64,000 nucleotides of DNA from Polynucleobacter antarcticus (GTDB taxonomy: Bacteria; Pseudomonadota; Gammaproteobacteria; Burkholderiales; Burkholderiaceae). The DNA lies in NCBI RefSeq assembly GCF_013307245.1, contig NZ_CP028941.1, positions 310,001-374,000 of the forward strand, in the 5' to 3' direction. Position numbers and translations under genes: made by a program. The notes under the pieces were generated by a model. That model saw only the letters and a program-made list of their open reading frames with translations. It was not told the DNA's origin and searched no databases. Of the stretch, positions 31,110-39,593 are shown one piece after another (position 1 is the first letter of the stretch; the number at the start of each line of letters is the position of its first letter).

Positions 31110-33995
31110 TCAGGCGGTAATGTGCTGTTTAGAGTCGTTAGTTCCGTAACCTATCGATACAGGCGCTTTACCACCCTTAGTCAGCTTCACTGCGCAGTAT
31201 TTAAACTCCGGAATTTTTCCAAATGGATCTAGGGCAGCATTGGTAATCAGATTGGCAGCTGCTTCGTAGTACGCAAACGGAATGAAAATCACACCCTGCG
31301 GAGTACCATCATCTCGACGTACATGAATACCTACATCACCACGGCGAGACTGAACAGTAATCACATCACCAGCGACAACACCTAACTGAGTCATATCCTC
31401 ACCATGCATAGATGCTGTTGCAAGCGGCTCAATCGCATCTAAGACGGTGGCACGCCGCGTCATACTACCAGTGTGCCAATGCTCTAACTGACGACCCGTA
31501 ATTAATACAAAGGGATACTCTGCATCTGGGCGCTCATCGGCATGAATAATATCTGCTGGAACTAATTTTACTTTTCCGTCGGCAGTAGCAAACTGGTCAT
31601 CAAAGACAATTGGGCGACCTGGGTCTTCTGCAGATAGACAAGGATACGTCACACTAGATTCTTTTTCGAGACGCTCCCAAGTAATGCCATTAATCGCTGC
31701 ATGCATGGCTTGACGCATTTCATCATAGACGGCAGCTACACCGGCATCCGGGCCTGCGTAATTCCAATTCAGACCCATCTTCTTGGCAATTTCTTGAATA
31801 ATCCACAGATCTGGCTTGGCATCACCAGGAGGATTAATCGCTTTTTTGCCCATCTGCACCATACGGTCGGTATTGCTTGCAGTACCTACCTTCTCAGGCC
31901 AGGCGCTGGCTGGTAATACAACATCAGCCAGTAAAGCGGTTTCTGTCATAAAAATATCCTGCACTACCAGCAGCTCTAAAGAGGCTAGCGCATGACGTGC
32001 GTGATTTAAATCTGGGTCACTCATCGCCGGGTTTTCCCCTTCGACATACATGCCTCGAATCTTATCGGGATCACTATCAGGCGCAGTGATCTTATGCATA
32101 ATCTCGACGACCGTATAGCCTGGCTTCTTATCTAGCGGGGTATCCCAGAACTTTTCAAACCAGGCATGTGCTGTAGGATTATCTACGCGCTGATAGTTGG
32201 GGAACATCATCGGAATCAAACCGGCATCACTAGCGCCTTGCACATTATTTTGACCGCGTAGAGGATGCAACCCAGAGCCGGGCTTACCAATTTGGCCAGT
32301 AATGCTGACTAACGCAATGAGGCAACGGGCATTATCTGTTCCATGAACGTGTTGACTCACGCCCATGCCCCACAAAACCATCGCTGATTTTGTCGTCGCA
32401 AATTCTCTCGCTACTTCACGCAAGGTCTCTGCCGGAATACCGCAAATAGGTGCCATCGCTTCAGGGCTATAGCCCTTGATATTCTCTTTAAGTGCTTCAA
32501 AGTTATTCGCACGATGGGCAATAAAGTCTTTATCTGCTAAACCTTCTTCAATGATCGTATAGATCATGGCATTGAGCATCGCTACATCAGTATCGGGCTT
32601 GAACTGCATGGTGCGCCAAGCATGTTTACCCATATCAGTAATACGAGGATCACACAACACAATCTTCGCACCCCGTTTAGCCGCATTCTTAAACCACGTC
32701 GCTGCTACGGGATGATTGGCTGTAGGATTTGAGCCAATCAAAAAGATCATGCTCGAGTGCTCTACATCATTGACCTGATTACTCACTGCGCCAGAACCCA
32801 CACCCTCTAAGAGCGCAGCTACCGATGATGCATGACAAAGACGGGTGCAATGATCGACGTTATTACTACCAAAGCCCGTACGCACTAATTTTTGAAAGAG
32901 GTAAGCCTCTTCGTTACTACCTTTAGCTGAGCCAAAGCCCGCCAATACCTTATTGCCATATTGGTTTTTGAGTTTCTTAAAGCCGCCGCCAGCAGCTTCT
33001 AGTGCCTCTTCCCAAGTAGCTTCACGGAAAATGCTAGACCAGTCTTGCGGGTTCTGAGTCGCATTCTCATCTTTAGGAACGCCTGTCTTACGAATGAGGG
33101 GCTTAGTAAGGCGTTGGGGGTTATGGATGTAGTCCATTCCAAAGCGCCCTTTAACGCACAAGCGATTATGGTTAGCAGGGCCATCACGCCCTTCTACACT
33201 CACAATTTTTTCATCTTTAACGTTATAGGTAATTTGGCAACCTACGCCACAAAATGGGCATACAGAATCTACCTTGCGATCCACTATTTGTGAACCAATC
33301 AGACCCTTAGGCATGAGCGCACCTGTAGGGCATGCCTGTACACATTCCCCACAAGCTACGCAAGTACTGTCACCCATAGGGTCATTCAGATCAAAAACAA
33401 TTTCACTATGACTACCCCGCATGGCGTAGCCAATCACATCATTGACCTGCTCTTCACGACAAGCGCGTACGCAACGATTGCATTGAATACAAGCATCTAA
33501 ATTGACAGCCATCGCTGGATGGGATACATCACTCGCCACCTTCTCACGGCGCAACGCTTTCAGTTCTGGTCGTACAGTGACATCCATCCGTGTTGCCCAA
33601 GTACTCAGCTCACCATGTTGGTTTTTTTGCTCTTCGGCTTCGCTATCCCCAACCCACTTAAAGCCTTCATCTGGCATATCGGATAACAACATCTCAAGGA
33701 TCAACTTTTGACTCTTCACAGCACGCTCACTTTGGGCTTTGACTTCCATACCCGGCGTAGCGCTTCTGCAGCAACTTGGCGCTAAGGTGCGCTCACCATT
33801 AATCTCTACAACGCAAGCACGGCAATTACCATCAGCGCGATAACCGTCTTTAAAGCACAGATGCGGAATATCAATCCCATGACGTTTAGCTGCCTTGAGA
33901 ATAGTCTCCCCTTCATAAGAAATGATGGTTTGTCCATCTAACTTGAATTCAACTATTTGCAGTTGCAATTCTTTAGCATTTACTGGTGCGTTCAT
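31110..33995 (-). CDS. fdsA: NAD-dependent formate dehydrogenase, alpha subunit (molybdenum)
   Basis: This 961-residue protein has an N-terminal [2Fe-2S] domain (HLCFKDGYRADGNCRACVV), ferredoxin-type clusters (CIQCNRCVRACREEQ and CVACGECVQACPTGAL), a FdhF-type [4Fe-4S] site (CPFCGVGCQITYNV) and molybdopterin-binding domains. The likely Mo-ligand Cys is in DHCTRLCHASSVAALLEG, and GVSQHVHGTDNARCLIAL is also typical. It oxidises formate to CO2 and passes electrons through the clusters to the FdsGB flavin unit and NAD+. It starts 17 bp after the fdsGB stop. Maturation genes fdsC and fdsD do not follow here. Confidence 0.93.
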   Translation of the reverse strand: MNAPVNAKELQLQIVEFKLDGQTIISYEGETILKAAKRHGIDIPHLCFKDGYRADGNCRACVVEINGERTLAPSCCRSATPGMEVKAQSERAVKSQKLILEMLLSDMPDEGFKWVGDSEAEEQKNQHGELSTWATRMDVTVRPELKALRREKVASDVSHPAMAVNLDACIQCNRCVRACREEQVNDVIGYAMRGSHSEIVFDLNDPMGDSTCVACGECVQACPTGALMPKGLIGSQIVDRKVDSVCPFCGVGCQITYNVKDEKIVSVEGRDGPANHNRLCVKGRFGMDYIHNPQRLTKPLIRKTGVPKDENATQNPQDWSSIFREATWEEALEAAGGGFKKLKNQYGNKVLAGFGSAKGSNEEAYLFQKLVRTGFGSNNVDHCTRLCHASSVAALLEGVGSGAVSNQVNDVEHSSMIFLIGSNPTANHPVAATWFKNAAKRGAKIVLCDPRITDMGKHAWRTMQFKPDTDVAMLNAMIYTIIEEGLADKDFIAHRANNFEALKENIKGYSPEAMAPICGIPAETLREVAREFATTKSAMVLWGMGVSQHVHGTDNARCLIALVSITGQIGKPGSGLHPLRGQNNVQGASDAGLIPMMFPNYQRVDNPTAHAWFEKFWDTPLDKKPGYTVVEIMHKITAPDSDPDKIRGMYVEGENPAMSDPDLNHARHALASLELLVVQDIFMTETALLADVVLPASAWPEKVGTASNTDRMVQMGKKAINPPGDAKPDLWIIQEIAKKMGLNWNYAGPDAGVAAVYDEMRQAMHAAINGITWERLEKESSVTYPCLSAEDPGRPIVFDDQFATADGKVKLVPADIIHADERPDAEYPFVLITGRQLEHWHTGSMTRRATVLDAIEPLATASMHGEDMTQLGVVAGDVITVQSRRGDVGIHVRRDDGTPQGVIFIPFAYYEAAANLITNAALDPFGKIPEFKYCAVKLTKGGKAPVSIGYGTNDSKQHITA

Positions 33996-34012
33996 ATTTT
34001 TTATTGACTCAG

Positions 34013-35827
34013 TTACGCAACTTCTTGCGGGAAATATTTTGCAATACAGCGAATGGGGTTTGGTGCGGCTTGACCCAGCCCACAGATCGATGCATCGACC
34101 ATCACAATCGCTAAATCATCTAAGGTGTCTTGATCCCATGATGGAGCTTGCATTAGTGTGGCGGCTTTACCGGTACCAACGCGGCACGGGGTACATTGGC
34201 CACAACTCTCATGTTCAAAAAAGTGCATCACGTTTAAGGCCATATCACGCGCTTTATCTTTGTCGCCAAAGACCATCACGGCTGCCGATCCAATAAAGCA
34301 ACCATAGGGTTGCAAGGTATCAAAGTCAAGCGGAATAGCATTCATCGTGGCAGGCAAAATACCGCCGGATGCACCGCCCGGTAAGTAACCGTAAAACGCA
34401 TGACCCTCTTGCATACCACCACAGTACTCATCAATCAGCTCTTGGATCGTGATACCTGCTGGCGCTAACTTCACACCAGGGTTCTTCACGCGCCCACTGA
34501 CACTAAAGCTGCGCAAACCTTTTCGATCATGGCGACCAAAAGAACTAAACCACTCTGGACCGCGCTGCACAATATCGCGGACCCAGTACAGGGTCTCAAA
34601 GTTGTGCTCAAGGGTAGGGCGACCAAATAGGCCAACTTGCGCAATATAAGGGGGGCGCATGCGGGGCTCACCGCGCTTACCTTCAATACTTTCGATCATG
34701 GCGGATTCTTCCCCGCAGATATAGGCACCTGCGCCACGACGCAATTCTATTAAGGGTAATTTAAATGGTGGATTAGCCTGTAATTTTTTGAGTTCTAGCT
34801 CAAGCAATTCGCGGCAGCCATGGTATTCATCACGTAAATAAATGTAGCAAGCATCAATGCCTACTACGCTAGCGGCGATCAGCAAACCTTCTAAGAAGCG
34901 ATGGGGATCGCGCTCCAAATAAGTGCGGTCTTTAAATGTGCCTGGCTCACCTTCATCAATATTGACTGCCATGAGCTTTGGCGCGACTTGGTCTCTCACG
35001 ATGCGCCACTTGCGCCCCGCCGGAAATCCTGCACCGCCTAAACCACGCAGGCCTGAGCTCTCCATAATCTTGATAATGCTTTCACTATCCAGCGCATTAC
35101 CTACTTTGGATTCAAGAATCTGTTTTGCTAAAGCATAACCCCCATTGGCTTTGTAGGCTTCATAACCTACATAGCTTGGAGAAATTGCTTGGTTATCGCC
35201 TTGTTGAGAGACGCCTTGTTCAGTAAAGGTCGCAGGATCAAAACTGCCATCGTCTTTCGCTAGAGGATGCGTAGTCATCTGATTGTTGACTGCAGCAGCC
35301 ACTTTATCGGTAGTCGCAAATAGCACAGGGTATTGATGAACTACTACTGCTGGCGCTTGTTCACAGCGACCAATACACGGCGCAGCAATCACTTTCACTT
35401 TTGGATTACCTAAGATGCCGGGCAGCTTAGCCAGTAGATTTTGGGCGCCAGCTAATTCGCAGGCGATGCCATCGCAGACACGAACAGTAATATCGGCTAC
35501 AGGATCGTTACCACGCACGACTTCAAAGTGGTGATAAAAAGTGGCCACTTCATAGACTTCAGCCATGGGCACATTCATTTCTTTTGCCAAAGCCACTAAA
35601 TGGCGATCATGTAAAGCGAGATACGCATCATTGAGTTTATGTAAATGCTCAATTAACAAGTCGCGACGGTGTGGCGCCAAACCAATAAGCTGGCGCACTT
35701 CAGCTACAGAGACATCATCGGCTTGGCGGCCCTTTAACTTACTCTTGCGACGAATGGTTTCCCTTAAGTCATCTGCCGTGGCTAGGGCAATAGCCTTGAC
35801 TTCGTTCGAGGGCTTGGGGTGATTCAT
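34013..35827 (-). CDS. Fused gamma-beta subunit of NAD-dependent formate dehydrogenase
   Basis: This 604-residue fusion begins with a NuoE/FdsG thioredoxin-like [2Fe-2S] domain (about 1-185; AEVYEVATFYHHF, CDGIACELAGA, APCIGRCEQAPA). It continues with a NuoF/FdsB domain (about 225-604): GLRGLGGAGFPAGRKW for FMN, NIDEGEPGTFKDR and GAYICGEESAMIESIEGKRGEPRMRPP for NADH, and HESCGQCTPCRVGT for a [4Fe-4S] cluster. In most organisms these are separate proteins. The fused unit would take electrons from FdsA to NAD+. The promoter should lie in 35828-36017, which has no gene. Confidence 0.92.
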   Translation of the reverse strand: MNHPKPSNEVKAIALATADDLRETIRRKSKLKGRQADDVSVAEVRQLIGLAPHRRDLLIEHLHKLNDAYLALHDRHLVALAKEMNVPMAEVYEVATFYHHFEVVRGNDPVADITVRVCDGIACELAGAQNLLAKLPGILGNPKVKVIAAPCIGRCEQAPAVVVHQYPVLFATTDKVAAAVNNQMTTHPLAKDDGSFDPATFTEQGVSQQGDNQAISPSYVGYEAYKANGGYALAKQILESKVGNALDSESIIKIMESSGLRGLGGAGFPAGRKWRIVRDQVAPKLMAVNIDEGEPGTFKDRTYLERDPHRFLEGLLIAASVVGIDACYIYLRDEYHGCRELLELELKKLQANPPFKLPLIELRRGAGAYICGEESAMIESIEGKRGEPRMRPPYIAQVGLFGRPTLEHNFETLYWVRDIVQRGPEWFSSFGRHDRKGLRSFSVSGRVKNPGVKLAPAGITIQELIDEYCGGMQEGHAFYGYLPGGASGGILPATMNAIPLDFDTLQPYGCFIGSAAVMVFGDKDKARDMALNVMHFFEHESCGQCTPCRVGTGKAATLMQAPSWDQDTLDDLAIVMVDASICGLGQAAPNPIRCIAKYFPQEVA

Positions 35828-36017
35828 GGTGTCTAGTCTCTAGTTTCTGGTCGCACTAATACAAGTAATAGAAAACAATGCTTGCAACCCCAATAAAGGT
35901 AGGGGCACCTTTTGACTATATAGAGGAGCAAGCAAAATCATCCTGTGATTTTGAGTTATTTCTCTCAGCAAGTCCTTGACGGCGCTCAAGGGATTAAAAC
36001 TAGGGTTTACCCTTATA

Positions 36018-36242
36018 TTAGATCACAGAGGGAGAAGGTTTATCGCCAGGCGGCAAGGAGTAATCGAGTTTGCGCTCATAAACACGTGATTTGAAGCAAT
36101 CCTGATAGCCTTTACTACCGATCTGCCAGCCTATCGATGTGCAGTCATCCGAAGCGGCTGACTCAATGGAGCCACAGCCAGATAGCGTTATGGCTGCACA
36201 GATAGTGAGTACAAAAAGAACTAGTGATTTAAATGATTTCAT
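36018..36242 (-). CDS. Small lipoprotein, 74 aa
   Basis: A signal peptide (MKSFKSLVLFVLTICAAITLSG) ends at lipobox LSGC, so the mature lipoprotein would start at Cys23. The rest is short and polar with two more cysteines (DDCTS, DCFKS) and a Pro-rich end. No domain is recognised. It lies upstream of the formate dehydrogenase genes on the same strand but with 190 bp between. Confidence 0.7.
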   Translation of the reverse strand: MKSFKSLVLFVLTICAAITLSGCGSIESAASDDCTSIGWQIGSKGYQDCFKSRVYERKLDYSLPPGDKPSPSVI

Positions 36243-36251
36243 AACACAAGT

Positions 36252-36515
36252 CTACTTGATTCTGACCTCAAGTTCGAGAGGGGCGTCCTCTTTTGCGGCG
36301 CTGACTGACTTAACCTCCTTCAAAGTCATGCGATCTCCAAGGCCTGGTCCATTTTGACCATCAGATCAAGCGCTATCTTTGCCCGTTGATTGGCCAATGT
36401 TTTTAAGTTCTCATCTGCAAGCTAGAGCCAACTGTGGATGAGTAAATTTCAAGCGCTTGCGAGTCTCACGCACTAAGAGACCTAAATCTAGAGAGTTATG
36501 TATTTGTGTACTCAT
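36252..36515 (-). pseudogene. Broken HipB-like antitoxin gene and short downstream fragments
   Basis: From ATG 36515 the minus strand reads MSTQIHNSLDLGLLVRET, then RKRLKFTHPQLALACR and stop at 36411. This is the first part of a HipB/XRE helix-turn-helix antitoxin that stops before the recognition helix is complete. Further downstream, short frames (one ending with TGA at 36326, and a 25-codon frame 36252-36329 overlapping it as ATGA) look like eroded coding DNA. Nothing else is seen in 36243-36621 except the palindrome listed separately. Confidence 0.5.
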
Positions 36516-36516
36516 T

Positions 36517-36540
36517 AATATTTCCTGATCGGGAAATATT
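36517..36540. promoter_or_regulatory. Operator-like palindrome at the broken hipB gene
   Basis: AATATTTCC (36517-36525) and GGAAATATT (36532-36540) form a perfect 9-bp inverted repeat with a 6-bp centre, immediately before the ATG of the truncated HipB-like gene. Confidence 0.6.
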
Positions 36541-36696
36541 ATTGCTCCCTACAACTTCCAGCTTACTCTGACCCCACCATCCAGGTTTACTGATAATGTG
36601 CAGATTTATTGACACCAGAGGTGAACTGACCTGATTTTTAGTACCACTCCTAAAGAGAGGATTTTTGATAATCTTCACCCTAAAGGAGTACTAAAC

Positions 36697-36978
36697 ATGG
36701 CCAAAGGTCAACGTCTCAAACCCGAGCAAATCGTCACCCTGTTACGCCAAATTGATGTTTTGACAACGAATGGCAAAACCCTTGCCCAGGCCTGTAAAGA
36801 AGTGGGAACGGTTGAGCAAAGCTACTATCGCTGGAGAAAAATGTACGGCGGTATGCAGGTCGATCAAGCTCGCAAGTACAAAGATTTGGAGCTAGAGAAC
36901 ACCCGGCTCAAGAAGCTAGTAGCGGACTTATCGCTACGAGAAGTGATGCTCAAGGAAGTCATTAAGGGAAACTTCTAA
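36697..36978 (+). CDS. IS-C orfA, transposase HTH subunit
   Basis: This 93-residue protein has an HTH region (LKPEQIVTLLRQIDVL, LAQACKEVGTVEQSYYRWRKMYGG) and a coiled coil (RKYKDLELENTRLKKLVADLSLREVMLKEV). It is intact although the partner gene is interrupted. A good ribosome site (AAGGAG) precedes ATG 36697. Confidence 0.9.
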   Translation: MAKGQRLKPEQIVTLLRQIDVLTTNGKTLAQACKEVGTVEQSYYRWRKMYGGMQVDQARKYKDLELENTRLKKLVADLSLREVMLKEVIKGNF

Positions 36979-37007
36979 GCCCTACTAAGCGTAAGACAGC
37001 TGCTCAG

Positions 37008-37502
37008 GTGTTGATGCAGAAATACTCAACATCAGAGCGCTTAGCTTGTGAATTAGTAGGGCTCTCCAGAGCAGCTTATCGCTACATGCCCTTACCAAGA
37101 GATGATGAGACGCCGCTACGAGCAGAGGTGGTCCGTATGGCAAGCACCTACGGTAGATACGGTTATCGGTTTATTGCCAGCATGATGCGCAATGCTGGTT
37201 GGAGCCAAGCGACTACTAGTAAAGTAGCTCGCATCTGGCGTGAGGAAGAGCTCAAGATCCCACAAAAGCAACCCCCTAGGGGTAGACTCTGGCTAAACGA
37301 CGGAAGCTGCATGCGCTTATCGGCCACCCATCCCAATCATGTGTGGAGCTACGATTTTGTGTTTATCAGAGATGCTTATGGTGGCAAGATCCGCATGCTC
37401 ACCATGATCGATGAGTACAGCAGAAAGTGCCTCACCATCCACTGCGCTAGACGGATTGGATCGGTTCAAGTGATTGAGCAACTCGCAAACGCCATGGTCA
37501 TC
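37008..37502 (+). pseudogene. IS-C orfB, 5' fragment
   Basis: About 165 codons of an IS3-family DDE transposase: YGRYGYRFIASMMRNAGW, the first catalytic Asp in VWSYDFVFIRDAYGG, then DEYSRKCLTIHCARRIGSVQVIEQLANAMVI, cut by IS-B at 37503. The second Asp motif (normally SDNGPEF) is absent from both fragments. Confidence 0.88.
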
Positions 37503-37572
37503 GGTAATCGTCCCCTAGGTTAACTTGATTTAAAAGTAGAATTTCTATGTAGTTTGATTTAAAGGAAATTCT

Positions 37573-37836
37573 ATGAAGACCTCCCGATTTACCGATAGCC
37601 AAATCATGGCCATTCTCAAGCAAGCCGAATCTGGCGTGCCAGCCCCAGAACTGTGCCGTGAGCACAATATTAGCGTTGCTAGCTTCTATAAATGGCGCTC
37701 TAAATACGGCGGCATGGATGCTTCTATGATGTCCCGCGTAAAGGAGTTAGAGCTTGAAAATGCCCGCCTAAAGAAGATGTACGCCGAAGTCCAACTCCAG
37801 GCAGATATCTTAAAGGAAGTTTTGCAAAAAAAGTAA
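37573..37836 (+). CDS. IS-B copy 2 orfA
   Basis: This 87-residue HTH/coiled-coil transposase subunit differs from copy 1 at residue 8 (Asp here, Glu there). It has a ribosome site AAAGGAAA before the ATG. The A7G slippery run lies at its 3' end (37826-37833). Confidence 0.92.
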   Translation: MKTSRFTDSQIMAILKQAESGVPAPELCREHNISVASFYKWRSKYGGMDASMMSRVKELELENARLKKMYAEVQLQADILKEVLQKK

Positions 37837-37865
37837 CTCGGCCATCTCGCCGCCGTGAGATGGCC
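37826..37865 (+). promoter_or_regulatory. Programmed -1 frameshift signal, IS-B copy 2
   Basis: A7G at 37826-37833, a 6-nt spacer containing the orfA TAA, then the perfect 9-bp hairpin GGCCATCTC (37840-37848) with GAGATGGCC (37857-37865). In the -1 frame the codons between the slip site and orfB ATG 37860 are open. Confidence 0.82.
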
Positions 37866-38708
37866 AGCCAAGAAGTAAAAAGGGGTCGTATGAGCATCCG
37901 CTTAGCGTGCGATACCTTTGTCATTAGCCAGACCTGCTATCGCTATAGCCCTAAGCTGTCTTCTGACAATGCCCTTATTGCCGATTGGCTGATCCGTCTT
38001 ACTCACAATCAACGCAACTGGGGCTTTGGTCTTTGCTTCTTATTTTTGCGTAACGTGAAGGGATTTACCTGGAACCACAAGCGGGTTTACCGGATTACGA
38101 CCAAGGGAAGTCCCTTTAGGGATAAGGAACTAGAGCTTAATCTACGGATTAAACCCCATAAACGCTTAGTTCGGGAAAAGCCTTTACCCTTAGCTGTACC
38201 TCAAGGCATTAATGACACTTGGTCGATTGATTTTATGCATGACCAACTTCATGATGGCAGAACCATCCGCCTTTTTAATGTGATCGATGACTTTAATCGA
38301 GAGGCCTTAGCCATTGATATTGATTTTTCTATGCCCGCAGTACGAGTGATCCGGTCACTCGATCAGATCATTGAATGGCGTGGCAAGCCCTTAAAAATAC
38401 GCTGTGATAATGGCCCCGAACTCGTAGGAAACATCCTGACTGCATGGGCTGCTAAACACCAAATTGAGATGAGTTATATCCAACCAGGTAAGCCACAGCA
38501 AAATGCTTATATTGAACGCTATAACCGCACCGTGAGATATGACTGGCTTAATCAATACCTCTTTGAATCGATTGATGAAGTACAAGACTTTGCAACCAAA
38601 TGGATGTGGACCTACAATCACGAAAGACCCAATATGGGTTTAGGAGGAATTACTCCTAAACAAAAACTAGCACTTGCAGTACCAGCCTCTACTTTTAGCT
38701 TAGGTTAA
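37860..38708 (+). CDS. IS-B copy 2 orfB, DDE transposase domain
   Basis: The 282-residue product is identical to that of copy 1, with the complete DDE triad (DFMHDQ, RCDNGPE, YIERYNR). The open -1 frame upstream (reading VTRPSRRRE before the ATG) supports production as an OrfAB fusion. Both copies therefore appear to encode a functional transposase. Confidence 0.92.
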   Translation: MASQEVKRGRMSIRLACDTFVISQTCYRYSPKLSSDNALIADWLIRLTHNQRNWGFGLCFLFLRNVKGFTWNHKRVYRITTKGSPFRDKELELNLRIKPHKRLVREKPLPLAVPQGINDTWSIDFMHDQLHDGRTIRLFNVIDDFNREALAIDIDFSMPAVRVIRSLDQIIEWRGKPLKIRCDNGPELVGNILTAWAAKHQIEMSYIQPGKPQQNAYIERYNRTVRYDWLNQYLFESIDEVQDFATKWMWTYNHERPNMGLGGITPKQKLALAVPASTFSLG

Positions 38709-38724
38709 AAAGGGGAGGATTACC

Positions 38725-38958
38725 ATCCCAGGCAGTCCTTGGGAGAATGGCTTTTGTGAGAGCTTTAACGGGACCTTTAGAGATAACCTATTGGATGGAG
38801 AGATCTTTTATAGCTTAAAAGAAGCCAAAGTAGTCGTGGGTGAGTGGGTCAAGCACTACAACCAAGTAAGGCCTCATAGTGCTTTAGGTTATAGACCGCC
38901 AGCACCCGAAACCCAAGTACCTAGAATCATCCAAAACCAACCGAGTTTATTGCAATGA
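38725..38958 (+). pseudogene. IS-C orfB, 3' fragment
   Basis: The frame resumes as PGSPWENGFCESFNGTFRD, then LLDGEIFYSLKEAKVVVGEW and HYNQVRPHSALGYRPPAPE, ending at TGA 38956-38958. It contains the DDE Glu (CESFNG) and the conserved C-terminal RPHSALGY. About 35 residues between the two fragments were deleted. Confidence 0.88.
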
Positions 38959-39092
38959 TTTACTATAGAAAAACTCTCTCAAGTAGTGGACCTAAATTGA
39001 CAGCAGTTCAATCCTGGGCCCTTAGACCTTGGTGTATTTTTTTGGTTAATTCAATACTTAACCATTCAAATCTCACATAATCCTACGATTAG

Positions 39093-39566
39093 CTAACGAA
39101 TGATTGAAGATGGGCACACTTCCGCAGCGCCAACACTCTGAACAACATTTCCACCCACGCATTGATAGAAGCAATTTCTGTATGCCCCAGAAACAGAATT
39201 TCCCTTATTGAAGCAAACTTGACCATTGTCAAAGGGCCTTACGTTACTTGGTTGGGTGTAATTTCTGCCGTAATTTGGATTATTCATTAAGCCTTGTGAT
39301 ACGCCTTGTAACTGCGAAATCCCCTCGCCTTGCTGTCTATAAATCTCAGCGGCATATACCTGGCAATTTAGCCCCCTGGCCTGCGCCTGTCTAAAGGCCT
39401 CATTTAGAGTGTTGGAGTTCATCAGAGGAGGCTTTAGTAAAACCGCCCTACAGACATTAAAGTCCGTGGCTCTTTGCATAGACTGAGGAGTTGCGCAACC
39501 ATAAAGAATCCAAATAACAAAAAATAAAAAGAAGCTGTAATTACGTTTCAGAAGATCACTTATCAT
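39093..39566 (-). CDS. Putative lipoprotein, 157 aa
   Basis: The N-terminus is a lipoprotein signal (FFLFFVIWILYGC, lipobox LYGC with Cys near residue 28). The mature chain has a helical part (LNEAFRQAQARGLNC, AAEIYRQQGEGISQLQGV) and a Cys-containing C-terminus (NGQVCFNK, NCFYQCVGG, AEVC) that may form disulfides. I cannot name a family. It follows the tandem beta-barrel gene by 27 bp on the same strand, so the two probably form an operon and may both sit at the outer membrane. Confidence 0.72.
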   Translation of the reverse strand: MISDLLKRNYSFFLFFVIWILYGCATPQSMQRATDFNVCRAVLLKPPLMNSNTLNEAFRQAQARGLNCQVYAAEIYRQQGEGISQLQGVSQGLMNNPNYGRNYTQPSNVRPFDNGQVCFNKGNSVSGAYRNCFYQCVGGNVVQSVGAAEVCPSSIIR

Positions 39567-39593
39567 TTGTTGAGGTGCGCAGGTATGCTCTCA

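Larger units (their letters stand above)
37503..38724 (+). mobile_element. IS-B copy 2, 1222 bp, nested in IS-C
   Basis: It has the same length and gene content as 9831-11052 in opposite orientation. The left tip reads GGTAATCGTCCCCT (one mismatch to copy 1) and the right tip AGGGGAGGATTACC, followed by ATCCCA that is also found, complemented, outside copy 1. There is no target duplication, and the IS-C target has lost about 100 bp. Confidence 0.9.
36622..39010 (+). mobile_element. IS-C, IS3-family element interrupted by IS-B copy 2
   Basis: The ends are TGAACTG at 36622 and CAGTTCA ending at 39010, with looser similarity for about 25 bp inside (both contain a CCACT-type segment). Removing IS-B leaves about 1167 bp with an orfA, a 5' part of orfB and a 3' part of orfB. 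About 35 codons of orfB are missing at the IS-B site. No target duplication is visible. The element is inactive. Confidence 0.82.
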
